Program-made: the position numbers and the translations under genes
NCBI GenBank assembly: GCA_022565655.1
Contig: JAIUMG010000017.1
Coordinates: 1-20,144, forward strand
Length of the DNA stretch: 20,144 nucleotides
Direction of reading: 5' to 3'
Source: Alkalimonas sp.
GTDB lineage: Bacteria > Pseudomonadota > Gammaproteobacteria > Enterobacterales > Alteromonadaceae
The notes under the pieces: model-generated
The model's input: the letters and a program-made list of their open reading frames with translations, nothing else
Told to the model about the DNA's origin: nothing
Databases searched by the model: none
Shown: one piece after another, positions 8,409 to 16,220 of the stretch
Position numbering within the stretch: position 1 is the stretch's first letter
Layout: every line of letters starts with the position of its first letter

Positions 8409-9158
8409 ATGATGCATCTTGGCCCTAAGCTTGCAAAACCTCACCCACTGACCGGGGATCAACCTGAAACCAACTGGCCACAGCGCTTTAGCGAACTGGC
8501 TCAACAGGCAAAGGATCCCAGGTTAGCTCAGTATTATAAAGCGGGCATGGTATCACCCGACACTCCGATCAAGGACGTGCCATTGCTGGCAATCGATTTT
8601 GAAACCACGGGATTTAATGCGCTGCAGGATGGCATTCTTAGCATTGGTGTGGTGCCGATGACCCTGGATCGCATCTACAGCAATAAAGCCAGGCACTGGT
8701 TACTAAAGCCCAAGTTCCATTTAACGGAGTCGTCGGTGGTGATCCACGGCATCACCCATAGCGATATTGCCGCAGCACCCGATATTACCACCATGCTGGA
8801 TGAGCTGCTTCATTGCATGGCCGGCAGCGTAGCCGTGGTGCACTTTCGTGGCATTGAGCGCCCTTTTTTAGATGCGACTATGCAGGATCGCCTTGGCGAG
8901 AGCATTGAATTCCCAGTCATTGATACCATGGAGCTGGAAGCCCGGCTGCATCGGCGCAAACCGCCCAGCCTGTTGGATAAACTATTAGGTCGGCAACCGG
9001 TTTCAATTCGATTGGCGGATAGTCGACGACGTTATGGCCTGCCCGATTACAGCCCGCATCATGCTGTGACCGATGCACTGGCCTCCGCCGAGCTGTTGCA
9101 AGCACAAGTTGCCGATCGGTTCAGCCCTAACACGCCAGTCAGCGAACTATGGAAATAG
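8409..9158 (+). CDS. DEDDh 3'-5' exonuclease (DnaQ/epsilon-like)
   Basis: A 249-aa protein of the RNase T/DnaQ exonuclease superfamily, which removes nucleotides from 3' ends of DNA or RNA with two metal ions. The visible active site is D63-F-E65 in A-I-D-F-E-T-T-G, D155 in R-P-F-L-D-A, and H217 with D222 in H-H-A-V-T-D-A, so all four acids and the His of the DEDDh class are present. About 55 residues precede the catalytic domain. The C-terminus has no polymerase-binding motif I recognise. It starts one base after the DUF294 stop codon, so the two are almost certainly translated from one message. It is probably not the replicative epsilon subunit; its substrate is unknown. Confidence 0.9.
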   Translation: MMHLGPKLAKPHPLTGDQPETNWPQRFSELAQQAKDPRLAQYYKAGMVSPDTPIKDVPLLAIDFETTGFNALQDGILSIGVVPMTLDRIYSNKARHWLLKPKFHLTESSVVIHGITHSDIAAAPDITTMLDELLHCMAGSVAVVHFRGIERPFLDATMQDRLGESIEFPVIDTMELEARLHRRKPPSLLDKLLGRQPVSIRLADSRRRYGLPDYSPHHAVTDALASAELLQAQVADRFSPNTPVSELWK

Positions 9159-9196
9159 TCTTGTGACGTGAACTATCGCCTAGCTGCCTTGTTATC

Positions 9197-9205
9197 TGAT
9201 ATAGT
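9197..9205 (+). promoter_or_regulatory. Predicted extended -10 promoter of the acetyltransferase gene
   Basis: TG at 9197-9198, one base, then TATAGT at 9200-9205 forms an extended -10 element in the gap after the exonuclease gene. No convincing -35 is visible. Transcription would start near 9212, upstream of the GGAG ribosome-binding site at 9229-9232. Confidence 0.4.
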
Positions 9206-9241
9206 GAATACTGAAACTACTACGCAATGGAGCCTGAATGC

Positions 9242-9709
9242 ATGCAATGGCAGGTGCTGACTTTTGAGCAATTAGATACCTACACTCTTTACGCAATGCT
9301 GCAATTACGGGTTGATGTCTTTGTCGTTGAACAAAACTGCCCGTACCCTGAACTGGATGATCGCGATCTCCACCCTCAAACTCAACATGTGCTGCTGAAG
9401 AAAGGCGACAAAGTCATCGCTTACTCCAGAGTACTGGCCCCAGGCGTGGTGTTCGATCATTACCCGGGCGTAGGCCGGGTTTGTGTATCGCAAACCGCAC
9501 GCCGTCTTGGCCTGGGCCAGGTGTTGGTCGACAAGACCATCGCGGTAGCCAAAGAGCATTGGCCCCGGATGGATATTCATATTTCAGCCCAGTGCTACTT
9601 GCAACAATTTTATGAGCAACATGGTTTCCAGTCGGCCAGCGAGCCCTACCTGGAAGATGATATCCCTCACCTGAAAATGATTTTACCATACCGTAATTCA
9701 TCAACCTGA
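9242..9709 (+). CDS. elaA: ElaA-type GNAT N-acetyltransferase
   Basis: A 155-aa GNAT-fold protein that uses acetyl-CoA; the acceptor of ElaA is not established. The ElaA signature is clear: L-Y-A-M-L-Q-L-R-V-D-V-F-V-V-E-Q-N-C-P-Y near the N-terminus, H-V-L in the first sheet, Y-S-R-V-L, and G-R-V-C-V-S. The acetyl-CoA loop is R-R-L-G-L-G-Q (87-93), followed by A-Q-C-Y-L-Q-Q-F-Y-E-Q-H-G-F and E-D-D-I-P-H. An ATG at 9227 is in frame but lacks a ribosome-binding site. The ATG at 9242 has GGAG nine bases upstream and gives M-Q-W-Q, matching the family N-terminus. It converges on the iron operon with a hairpin between them. Confidence 0.92.
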   Translation: MQWQVLTFEQLDTYTLYAMLQLRVDVFVVEQNCPYPELDDRDLHPQTQHVLLKKGDKVIAYSRVLAPGVVFDHYPGVGRVCVSQTARRLGLGQVLVDKTIAVAKEHWPRMDIHISAQCYLQQFYEQHGFQSASEPYLEDDIPHLKMILPYRNSST

Positions 9710-9731
9710 AACCACTTCCCTGCGGTTTCAG
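9706..9731. terminator. Bidirectional hairpin between elaA and the iron operon
   Basis: Perfect 8-bp stem CTGAAACC (9706-9713) and GGTTTCAG (9724-9731) with a 10-base loop. It overlaps the stop codon of the acetyltransferase and lies 12 bp past the last stop codon of the minus-strand operon. No long T run flanks it on either strand, so strength is uncertain. Confidence 0.45.
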
Positions 9732-9743
9732 CAGTGGCATTTA

Positions 9744-10544
9744 TTAAGGCAGAGCCGCCTCAAATGTTAAGGTCAGTGATTCACGAATGCGATCGGCTAA
9801 AGGATCCTGGCTGTCTTGCTGCAAGCTGGCCTCCAACACATAGCGGCCTGGAACCTGCGGGGTAAAGCTCAGATAGCCATTGCCATCAGAGCTGAGCAAC
9901 TCCCGGCCAGCATCATCCCGGTACAATTCCCCTTCTCTTGATAACTCAACCCGTACATCGGCTACCGGCTCCCCGTCCAACACAAACTGCCAGCGCACTG
10001 GCTCGGTGGCCACAACATCAGCAGGGTGAGTTAACAGCTTCAACTCCAGGCCTTCATTGCTCAAAGCAAGTGCAGTCTGGTTAGGGGCATTTACACTGAT
10101 AAAGCTTAATGCTCGTCCCCGGCTGCGGGTGGTGACTACATCTGTCGCATCATCCGGTAACTGAGCAAGGCGCTCTTTTTTATTGGCCATGATGCGCCGA
10201 CGCTGCCCATCCTCCTGAAAAAAAGTGAAGTAACGCGCCGGCCCGGCCAGTTCCACCCGATAGGTACCATTCATGGTCAATTGGTGATCAGCTTGCGACT
10301 TCCGTTTGCCATGATAACTCTGTGCAAAGTCATGTCGCTCACCATCAGGGAATACAATAGCCAGGTTGTCTGGGTTCACGCCGCGGTCAGCGACAAACGT
10401 CATATTCGCCGCCGACACATCCACTGAAATCCAGCTGTCTTCAGCAGACAAAACAAAATGGCTGGGTAACACCCATAAAGTATGGGCACAAACGGAAGCA
10501 CTGCATAGCGCCAATAGCGCACTGAACATCAATTTTTTCATCAT
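9744..10544 (-). CDS. DUF4198-family periplasmic protein, last gene of the TonB/PepSY/DUF2271 operon
   Basis: A 266-aa exported protein. The signal peptide is residues 1-20 (M-M-K-K, hydrophobic core, V-C-A), and cleavage would leave His as residue 1 of the mature protein, in H-T-L-W-V-L-P-S. The rest is beta-rich with Ig-like character, including a C-terminal G-Y-L-S-F-T-P-Q-V-P-G-R-Y pattern typical of DUF4198. The family is often linked to metal uptake (iron, nickel, cobalt) but has no proven reaction. An N-terminal His can bind copper through its amino group and side chain, as in histidine-brace proteins; whether that happens here is speculation. The gap to DUF2271 is 12 bp with AGAGAG before the start, so it is co-transcribed. 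Confidence 0.85.
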   Translation of the reverse strand: MMKKLMFSALLALCSASVCAHTLWVLPSHFVLSAEDSWISVDVSAANMTFVADRGVNPDNLAIVFPDGERHDFAQSYHGKRKSQADHQLTMNGTYRVELAGPARYFTFFQEDGQRRRIMANKKERLAQLPDDATDVVTTRSRGRALSFISVNAPNQTALALSNEGLELKLLTHPADVVATEPVRWQFVLDGEPVADVRVELSREGELYRDDAGRELLSSDGNGYLSFTPQVPGRYVLEASLQQDSQDPLADRIRESLTLTFEAALP

Positions 10545-10556
10545 TCTACTCTCTGT

Positions 10557-11054
10557 TTAGTTTAAGGTAATTTTAAGTTCACCCAGCTCAGGCATCGCGT
10601 CTTGCGTATACTGCTGAGCATTGCCACCCCATTGGATGGTTTGGCGCTGCAAACTGCGCCCTCCTTGCTCACGTGAAGCTTCAACCAAAACGGTATACTG
10701 ACCCGCCGGGACTGGCTGCCCCGAGTCATCGAGCCCATCCCAGCTGAGCTGATAGCGACCTGGTGTGCGAGTGGCTCCTGTTCTGGCGTCCACCAGCTCA
10801 GTGTCACTACGGCCAATTTTGCGCCAGAAGCGTCGAATATCTTTTAACCAATCGGGCTCTTTGCGCCACAGCGCAATCAGTCGTACCGGCTGCTGCGCTT
10901 CGTCTTCAATCCAAACGGCCACATAAGGCCGGTAATACTGGGCGGTTTCTATCACGGGCAACTCCAGTGATATCTCGACCTGCTGCTGGGCCTGAGCCGG
11001 TAAGCTGGCCAGCCACACCAAACCAACCAAGGCAGAGCCTATTGTTGTTTTCAT
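10557..11054 (-). CDS. DUF2271-family periplasmic protein with candidate FMN-attachment motif
   Basis: A 165-aa exported protein with signal peptide 1-22 (cleavage near A-Q-A). The body contains the DUF2271 pattern Y-V-A-V-W-I-E-D (44-51), a W-R-K stretch, and D-G-L-D-D-S-G-Q-P-V-P-A-G-Q-Y-T (107-122). Residues 89-95 read D-A-R-T-G-A-T (bases 10770-10790). This fits D-x-x-[S/T]-G-A-T, the site at which ApbE attaches FMN to a Thr in NqrC and RnfG, so T95 is the candidate flavinylated residue. The protein lies in the right compartment for ApbE. Together with the PepSY membrane protein encoded 16 bp upstream, it could form a transmembrane electron path. No apbE is present in the window. Family assignment is firm; flavinylation is inferred. 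Confidence 0.88.
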   Translation of the reverse strand: MKTTIGSALVGLVWLASLPAQAQQQVEISLELPVIETAQYYRPYVAVWIEDEAQQPVRLIALWRKEPDWLKDIRRFWRKIGRSDTELVDARTGATRTPGRYQLSWDGLDDSGQPVPAGQYTVLVEASREQGGRSLQRQTIQWGGNAQQYTQDAMPELGELKITLN

Positions 11055-11070
11055 ACGAACTCCTTTGAGA

Positions 11071-11697
11071 TTAATGCAATGACGCCATGTAAATCAGTAA
11101 GGCGCCGATGCCACCAAGCAGAGCCAGGCTATTGCCCAGTGACTTTTGCGTTTTATTTTTCAGTAACAGATAGAACCCGGTCAGGCTGAATAACAGGCAA
11201 CTGATGGCGGTAACATCAATCAACCATGACCACATAACACCGCTATCCCGCCCTTTATGTAAATCATTGGCTAACGCCAGATAACCGGCAAACGACTGCT
11301 CTATTTCGACCTCACTGGCCGCAAAATCCACCAGCACCATGGCGTAACCTGCCGGACGCTTAAATCCCAGCTCCAGCAGCTCATCGGCCTCGTCGTACTG
11401 ATAGTGCCAATCCGTTGCCTTCAGCTGAAAGTCTTGTTGCAACCAACGGCGGAGATCGCCGGTATACAAGGCCTGTTCCAGCGGAGGTTCCGGCCACTTC
11501 GCTAACTGCAGTGATGCCGGCAGTGCCACCAACTCAACTCGCTGATAACTGCCCCAGCGGCTTTGCCAGTCAGGATGATTCAGGGTGATGCCAGTGACTG
11601 AAAAAAACAGCAGCAGCAATAACACCCACATGGCGCTATAGGTATGCAGCGTCCGCATCAGACGCTGCAGATTAAAGGGGCTAGGATTCGATTTCAT
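11071..11697 (-). CDS. PepSY-associated transmembrane protein (probable membrane electron carrier)
   Basis: A 208-aa inner-membrane protein. TM1 is about 20-40 in L-H-T-Y-S-A-M-W followed by S-V-T-G-I-T-L-N-H-P. A periplasmic domain of about 100 residues follows. A second segment begins in D-L-H-K-G-R-D-S-G-V-M-W-S-W-L-I-D and runs into TM2. TM3 is at the C-terminus. The conserved His in L-H-T-Y, L-N-H-P and D-L-H-K-G-R are those usually considered haem or cofactor ligands in PepSY-TM proteins, some of which act as siderophore-iron reductases. It sits 9 bp after the TonB receptor and 16 bp before DUF2271, so it is in the same operon. Ribosome-binding site AAGGG precedes the ATG at 11697. Confidence 0.87.
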   Translation of the reverse strand: MKSNPSPFNLQRLMRTLHTYSAMWVLLLLLFFSVTGITLNHPDWQSRWGSYQRVELVALPASLQLAKWPEPPLEQALYTGDLRRWLQQDFQLKATDWHYQYDEADELLELGFKRPAGYAMVLVDFAASEVEIEQSFAGYLALANDLHKGRDSGVMWSWLIDVTAISCLLFSLTGFYLLLKNKTQKSLGNSLALLGGIGALLIYMASLH

Positions 11698-11706
11698 CCA
11701 ACACCC

Positions 11707-13830
11707 TTAAAACTGGATAGTGGCCGACAACCACAAGCGACGGCCTTCCTGGTTGATCGGATAACGATTGCTGTAACTGATGTTATCTGGGTTGGCAGCG
11801 GTCGGATTGGCGTAAGGTGTATACTGCAGGAAATCTTGATCCAGCAGGTTGTACACCACAGCATTGAGGGTCACCAACTCTGAAAGCTGGTAACTGGCTC
11901 CAAGATGACTCAGGTGATAGGCTTTAAAGTCACCCAAGGCATCAAAGGCAGCACCAGCTCCACGATAACGACTTGAACGGAACTCGCTTGATAACCAAAC
12001 ATTGGCCTGTTCAGTAAACTGCCAACGCAGATTGGAGTTCAGCATATGCTTCGGGGTATTGGTTAGCGGCAAGCCTTGGCTAGCCCCACTTTTTTGTTCG
12101 CTATCTGTGTAGGTGTAATTCAATAACCAGGACCATTGCTCTGCCAATGGGATCCGCACCGAGACCTCCCCGCCTCGCGTTTCAGCTTTATCGACATTGA
12201 TGGTCTGGCCAAACTCGGCTATCGCTGGCCAGTCGCCCACATCAATGCAACCTGCCACGCCTTCATTGCCTGGGAAGGTACAGTTTGGTCTGGCAGTCCC
12301 ACGCGCCAGTTTATCGCTAAAGCGGTTGATAAAGACACCGGCACTGGCGGTCAGGCCGCTATCGGCTACATAAAACACATTCAGCTCTGAAGTGGTACTG
12401 GCTTCTGGCTGTAAGTCGGGGTTACCAACAAAAGGCCAGGTGCCTTGCCGGCCAAACCCATAAATACCATCAGTCAACATCTCAATGCTGGGTGTTTTGT
12501 AGCCCTGACTAACGCCGCCTTTGATGGTCCAGCGTTCAGTCAGGTTCCACACACCGTATAATCGTGGGCTGAATTGGCTGCCAAAAGCATCATGATGATC
12601 ATAACGCCCCCCCAGGGTTAATGAAAAGTCATCATGCAACCGCCAGTTGTCCTCGATAAAAACAGACTGCATGGTTTGTTTAAAAGGCGCAGGAGCAACG
12701 GCATCTATCATTTCAGCTTGCCACCACTGACCACCCACAGAGAGCTGATGATCTCCCAGTATGGTGACCCACTTCAGATCCGCAATGGTATTGTCGGATT
12801 CCAGGGTTCGGGGGCCACCAGCACCTTCAATACCAGGCGGGATAATACGACCGATGGTTTCAGTGACATTTTTCATCAGGCTGGCATCCAGCACACCAAA
12901 ATCAAAATGGCCCTGATAAGCCAGGGTACTTTGCTGGCGGTTGTATTTTTGTTCCGGCCCATACCCTCTTGGGCCTAAGGTGCCCATTTGACCCTGACTG
13001 TTATCATAGGTTTGCCAAACATGGTCCTGATCAAAGCTGAGCAATTGATCATCTGAAATCTGCCAGTTCAGCTTGGCTCCCAGATTGTAGATCTCGGCCT
13101 TAACCGGGTTCGCTCCCATCCATGGCACAATTTCTTCGCCTTCTTGATCAAGGTAACGAATGTTCGCCGCCGCCCGGTTCAGCACACTGCCACGTAATAC
13201 CAAACCAAGCTGCTCCTCAACCAGAGGACCGTTCAGGTAGACGTTCATACCATTGCTGTTGCCAAACTCGCTGTGCTGCTGCAGGGTGTTATTAAAGCTC
13301 ACTGCCCCAGCCCATTGCTGGCCAACCTTGCGGGTAATGATATTTACCACGCCGCCCATGGCGTCAGAGCCATACAGAGTAGACATAGGGCTGCGGATCA
13401 CTTCAATCCGTTCAATGGCGGCCAATGGCGGCATAAAACTGGTTGAGGTTCCGCCAAATCCATTCGGAGTCACATTACCCGCCGCATTCTGACGGCGGCC
13501 ATCGATCAAAATTAAGGTATAGCTGCTGGGCATGCCGCGAATACTGATACTCAAACCGCCGGTTTTATCCACCCCTTGGCCGATATCAATCCCTTCTACA
13601 TCCGTTAATGCTTCAGCAATACTGGCAAAACGCTTGCGCTCAAGCTCTTCACGCGTAATCACGCTGATACTGGCAGGTGCCTCAATGAGCATTTGCTCAT
13701 AACCGGTCGCGGTCACCACGATGACTTCACCATCGTATTCTGGCATATCCAACATCACGCCAGCCTGAGCTGGCAGCTGTATCGCAGATGCAATAAAGGC
13801 AGCAACAGCGCTGCGGTGGAAGGTTTTCAT
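11707..13830 (-). CDS. TonB-dependent outer-membrane receptor (CirA/FepA-like, iron-siderophore type)
   Basis: A 707-aa active outer-membrane transporter driven by TonB-ExbBD. Signal peptide 1-23 ends L-P-A-Q-A. The TonB box is E-V-I-V-V-T-A (35-41). The plug domain (about 50-165) contains S-I-R-G-M-P, L-I-D-G-R-R-Q and the R-S-P-M-S-T-L-Y-G-S-D-A-M-G-G-V-V-N-I-I-T motif typical of CirA/FepA-type receptors. The barrel ends T-I-Q-F with terminal Phe. An external loop holds two Cys about 11 residues apart. The catecholate-siderophore type is likely from the plug motif, but the ligand is not fixed. The start has AGGAGA 6 bp upstream. It is the first gene of a four-gene operon, and its promoter is covered by a Fur box. 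Confidence 0.94.
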   Translation of the reverse strand: MKTFHRSAVAAFIASAIQLPAQAGVMLDMPEYDGEVIVVTATGYEQMLIEAPASISVITREELERKRFASIAEALTDVEGIDIGQGVDKTGGLSISIRGMPSSYTLILIDGRRQNAAGNVTPNGFGGTSTSFMPPLAAIERIEVIRSPMSTLYGSDAMGGVVNIITRKVGQQWAGAVSFNNTLQQHSEFGNSNGMNVYLNGPLVEEQLGLVLRGSVLNRAAANIRYLDQEGEEIVPWMGANPVKAEIYNLGAKLNWQISDDQLLSFDQDHVWQTYDNSQGQMGTLGPRGYGPEQKYNRQQSTLAYQGHFDFGVLDASLMKNVTETIGRIIPPGIEGAGGPRTLESDNTIADLKWVTILGDHQLSVGGQWWQAEMIDAVAPAPFKQTMQSVFIEDNWRLHDDFSLTLGGRYDHHDAFGSQFSPRLYGVWNLTERWTIKGGVSQGYKTPSIEMLTDGIYGFGRQGTWPFVGNPDLQPEASTTSELNVFYVADSGLTASAGVFINRFSDKLARGTARPNCTFPGNEGVAGCIDVGDWPAIAEFGQTINVDKAETRGGEVSVRIPLAEQWSWLLNYTYTDSEQKSGASQGLPLTNTPKHMLNSNLRWQFTEQANVWLSSEFRSSRYRGAGAAFDALGDFKAYHLSHLGASYQLSELVTLNAVVYNLLDQDFLQYTPYANPTAANPDNISYSNRYPINQEGRRLWLSATIQF

Positions 13831-13888
13831 TCGTCTCTCCTGTTGTTATGTACGGTGCCACAAAAGGGACACCGAAAGCGCGATACAA

Positions 13889-13917
13889 ATGATAATGATT
13901 ATCACTATTAAGATCAA
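13889..13917 (-). promoter_or_regulatory. Fur-repressible promoter of the receptor/PepSY/DUF2271/DUF4198 operon
   Basis: On the minus strand, -35 TTGATC (13917-13912), a 17-bp spacer and -10 TATCAT (13894-13889; 5 of 6 matches) make a good sigma70 promoter. The Fur core at 13890-13904 lies across the spacer and -10, so iron-loaded Fur would block polymerase. The transcript would start near 13882, leaving about 50 bases of leader. Confidence 0.65.
13890..13904. promoter_or_regulatory. Fur box, perfect 7-1-7 core
   Basis: TGATAATGATTATCA is a perfect match to the 7-1-7 Fur inverted repeat TGATAAT-n-ATTATCA. The classical 19-base window 13891-13909 matches the consensus at 17 of 19 positions. 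It overlaps the operon promoter. Confidence 0.85.
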
Positions 13918-13924
13918 CAGCAAA

Positions 13925-13939
13925 TGATATTAATTCTCA
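13925..13939. promoter_or_regulatory. Secondary, weaker Fur box
   Basis: TGATATTAATTCTCA matches the 7-1-7 Fur pattern with two mismatches. Its centre is 35 bp upstream of the primary box, so two Fur dimers could bind on either side of the -35. Confidence 0.5.
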
Positions 13940-13968
13940 TTTACGCACTTTATTGGCAACAGAAGCAT

Positions 13969-13996
13969 AAAAAGCCCGGCAACAATAGCCGGGCTT
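13969..13996 (-). terminator. Rho-independent terminator of the FecA-like receptor gene
   Basis: Perfect 9-bp stem AAGCCCGGC (13972-13980) and GCCGGGCTT (13988-13996) with a 7-base loop. On the minus strand it runs into five consecutive T. It lies about 52 bp past the stop codon of the FecA-like gene and insulates the next Fur-controlled operon from read-through. Confidence 0.88.
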
Positions 13997-14048
13997 GGGT
14001 TGATCAGGCTGAGGGTGTGGCCACTGCATCAGCAGCAACCAACAGGCT

Positions 14049-16139
14049 TTAGAAATGGTAGCGGAAGCCTACTTCGAACGAACGCTCCGGCCCCACATAG
14101 ATCCCCTGCCGTAAGCCAGCAATGTACTGCTTGTCGGTCAGGTTTTTCACCGCGCCAAACACCGTGAAACCATCGTAAATGCGGTACTGAGCCGTTAAAT
14201 CAAGCACAGTATAGGCAGGCAGCAAACCACCCCAGATACCGCCGGCAGCACCAGTAGGCAGCTCAATCTGATTGCTTGGGTCACCGTATTGCTCACCACG
14301 ATGGTGCGCAGTCAGGGCGGCTTGCAAATTATCCACACGATAATTTAAACCAAGATTGGCCATAAATTTTGGTGCATAAGGCAGGCGATTGTCTTTGTTA
14401 TCGCCAGTGGTGAACTTCGATGTTGGGATCCAGGTGACGTTGGTATCCAGGCCAAAGCCAGCCCCAAAGTCGTAAGCAAAAGCAAACTCCACCCCAGTAT
14501 GCTCGGTTTTCCCAGCATTTGAGCGCGATAAATTCGGATCGCTATTGCCTGTCACTACTTGGTTGCTAAAATCCATGTAGAAAGCTGCCACTTCATAGCT
14601 CAGCCGTCCGTCACTGCCACGAACACCAATCTCGTAATTGGTCGAACGCTCACCATCCAGGTTTTGATCAGTCAGGCCATCCAGCGCCACCCCATTCGTC
14701 GCAGGCGAAAATGCTCGATACACACCGCCATACAGCTGAGCAGATGACGTCAGCTCATAAGTCGCCCCAACCCCGGGGAGAAACTCGGTATTGCTGGTTT
14801 TAGCCGTGGCGTTTTCCTGAGTTAAGAACACCCGTTTCTGATCGTATGACTCAACACGTACCCCAGGCGTTACGGCCAACTGCTCGGTTAGCTCAATACG
14901 GCTTTGCACATAAGCGGCAATGCTATCGGCCGAATCAACACGATGGCGATCATTGGTCCCGGTGCGGTCTTGCTCACGAGTTGCACGGATCCGGGTATCA
15001 TTCGACTCTTCACTCATCACCCGAAAACCAAATTCAGTATCGGCAGCCATATCACCAAGGGTATGCGCCAAAGACAAACGAGTTTCCACGCCAAAGCGTT
15101 CAAAGCTGCGGTTGTTGCCAGTTAAATCGTCGGTATAGATCCAGCGCCCTGCTTCATTTGAAGCAGCGGTATCGACGTTGTAACGCCAATAATCGCGACT
15201 GACATCACTCCAATAGAACAGCGTTTTTAGCGTCATGTTGTCACTGATGGTCAGTTCATGGTTCAGATCAAAGGCTTTTCTGTCTTGGACATACCAATCA
15301 TCAGCGGCCGGGTTGTAACGTTCACCAGCAAGGTAATCACCCAACAACAAGCCACGATACGAGATATTGGCATCATTCTCATGGTATGAGAACTTTACGC
15401 CAACGCGCTGGTTGTCACCAATGGCGGTGCCAGCTTTCACCATCACATCGCTCATCTCATAGCCTTTATCCATAAAGCCATCGCTTTTTGCATGCGTAGC
15501 GACCACACCAGCATAGGCATCACCGGAGGCGTTACGGCCACCAGCTTCAATGCTGGCTTCACGCATATTGAACGAGCCAACGCGACCTGACAGTTGCACA
15601 CCGTCATCCGGTGTTTTAGTAATGTAGTTGACTACGCCACCAATGGTGGATGGGCCATAACGCAACGAGGCGGAGCCTTTTAAAATTTCGACTTGATCCA
15701 CGCGCTGAATACGCGGGTTGAAGTAGCGGTCATTGCCAATAAACAGACCTGGTGCCACCGGCACCCCATCTTCCAACAGCAACGATTTGGATTCACTGGC
15801 CGATAAGCCACGCAAACCAAAGTTGGCAACAATCGAGGTTTCTTCCTCGCCCTTGATGTTAATGCCCGGTACCCGGCGCAACACATCCTCAGTCGACAAT
15901 GGTTGTATAGCATCAATTTGCTGACGACTGATCAAGGTTACCGTACCCGTTTCGATCTGCGCATGACTTAACTGATCGCCTTTAATGCGGATCACTTCGA
16001 TGGTTGGACTGACAGAGCGGCGGGCATCGCCATCATCTGTTGTATCTAGGCTGTTTGCAGCCAGAGTGGTTAACGGCATGGCACTTACGGCCAACGCCAT
16101 AGCTAATTTACTCAGCATGAAGCTTTTATTTGCAGACAT
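14049..16139 (-). CDS. TonB-dependent outer-membrane receptor, FecA-like
   Basis: A 696-aa receptor from the chosen start. Signal peptide 1-27 ends T-T-L-A, and a TonB box T-I-E-V-I-R-I lies at about 46-52. The plug includes N-F-G-L-R-G-L, L-L-E-D-G-V-P-V-A-P, and L-R-Y-G-P-S-T-I-G-G-V-V-N-Y-I-T. The Y-G-P-x-x-x-G-G-V-V-N form is typical of ferric-dicitrate (FecA-like) receptors. There is no N-terminal STN signalling domain, so it does not work through a FecR/FecI pair. The barrel ends G-F-R-Y-H-F. An ATG at 16163 is in frame and possible, but the ATG at 16139 has AAGGGGA upstream and gives an ordinary signal peptide. It is monocistronic between its own Fur-covered promoter and a strong terminator. 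Confidence 0.92.
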   Translation of the reverse strand: MSANKSFMLSKLAMALAVSAMPLTTLAANSLDTTDDGDARRSVSPTIEVIRIKGDQLSHAQIETGTVTLISRQQIDAIQPLSTEDVLRRVPGINIKGEEETSIVANFGLRGLSASESKSLLLEDGVPVAPGLFIGNDRYFNPRIQRVDQVEILKGSASLRYGPSTIGGVVNYITKTPDDGVQLSGRVGSFNMREASIEAGGRNASGDAYAGVVATHAKSDGFMDKGYEMSDVMVKAGTAIGDNQRVGVKFSYHENDANISYRGLLLGDYLAGERYNPAADDWYVQDRKAFDLNHELTISDNMTLKTLFYWSDVSRDYWRYNVDTAASNEAGRWIYTDDLTGNNRSFERFGVETRLSLAHTLGDMAADTEFGFRVMSEESNDTRIRATREQDRTGTNDRHRVDSADSIAAYVQSRIELTEQLAVTPGVRVESYDQKRVFLTQENATAKTSNTEFLPGVGATYELTSSAQLYGGVYRAFSPATNGVALDGLTDQNLDGERSTNYEIGVRGSDGRLSYEVAAFYMDFSNQVVTGNSDPNLSRSNAGKTEHTGVEFAFAYDFGAGFGLDTNVTWIPTSKFTTGDNKDNRLPYAPKFMANLGLNYRVDNLQAALTAHHRGEQYGDPSNQIELPTGAAGGIWGGLLPAYTVLDLTAQYRIYDGFTVFGAVKNLTDKQYIAGLRQGIYVGPERSFEVGFRYHF

Positions 16140-16220
16140 GGAGATCCCCTTAAATCCAGACATAATTCTTCGGTAAGCAATGCGTAGCGCAATCGCGGTT
16201 GTTGTTTTACTTGGGGCGGG

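Noticed and set aside
14559..15202. Open frames on the plus strand opposite the FecA-like receptor
   Set aside because: They are antisense shadows without ribosome-binding sites, and their sequences match no family while the minus strand encodes a complete receptor.
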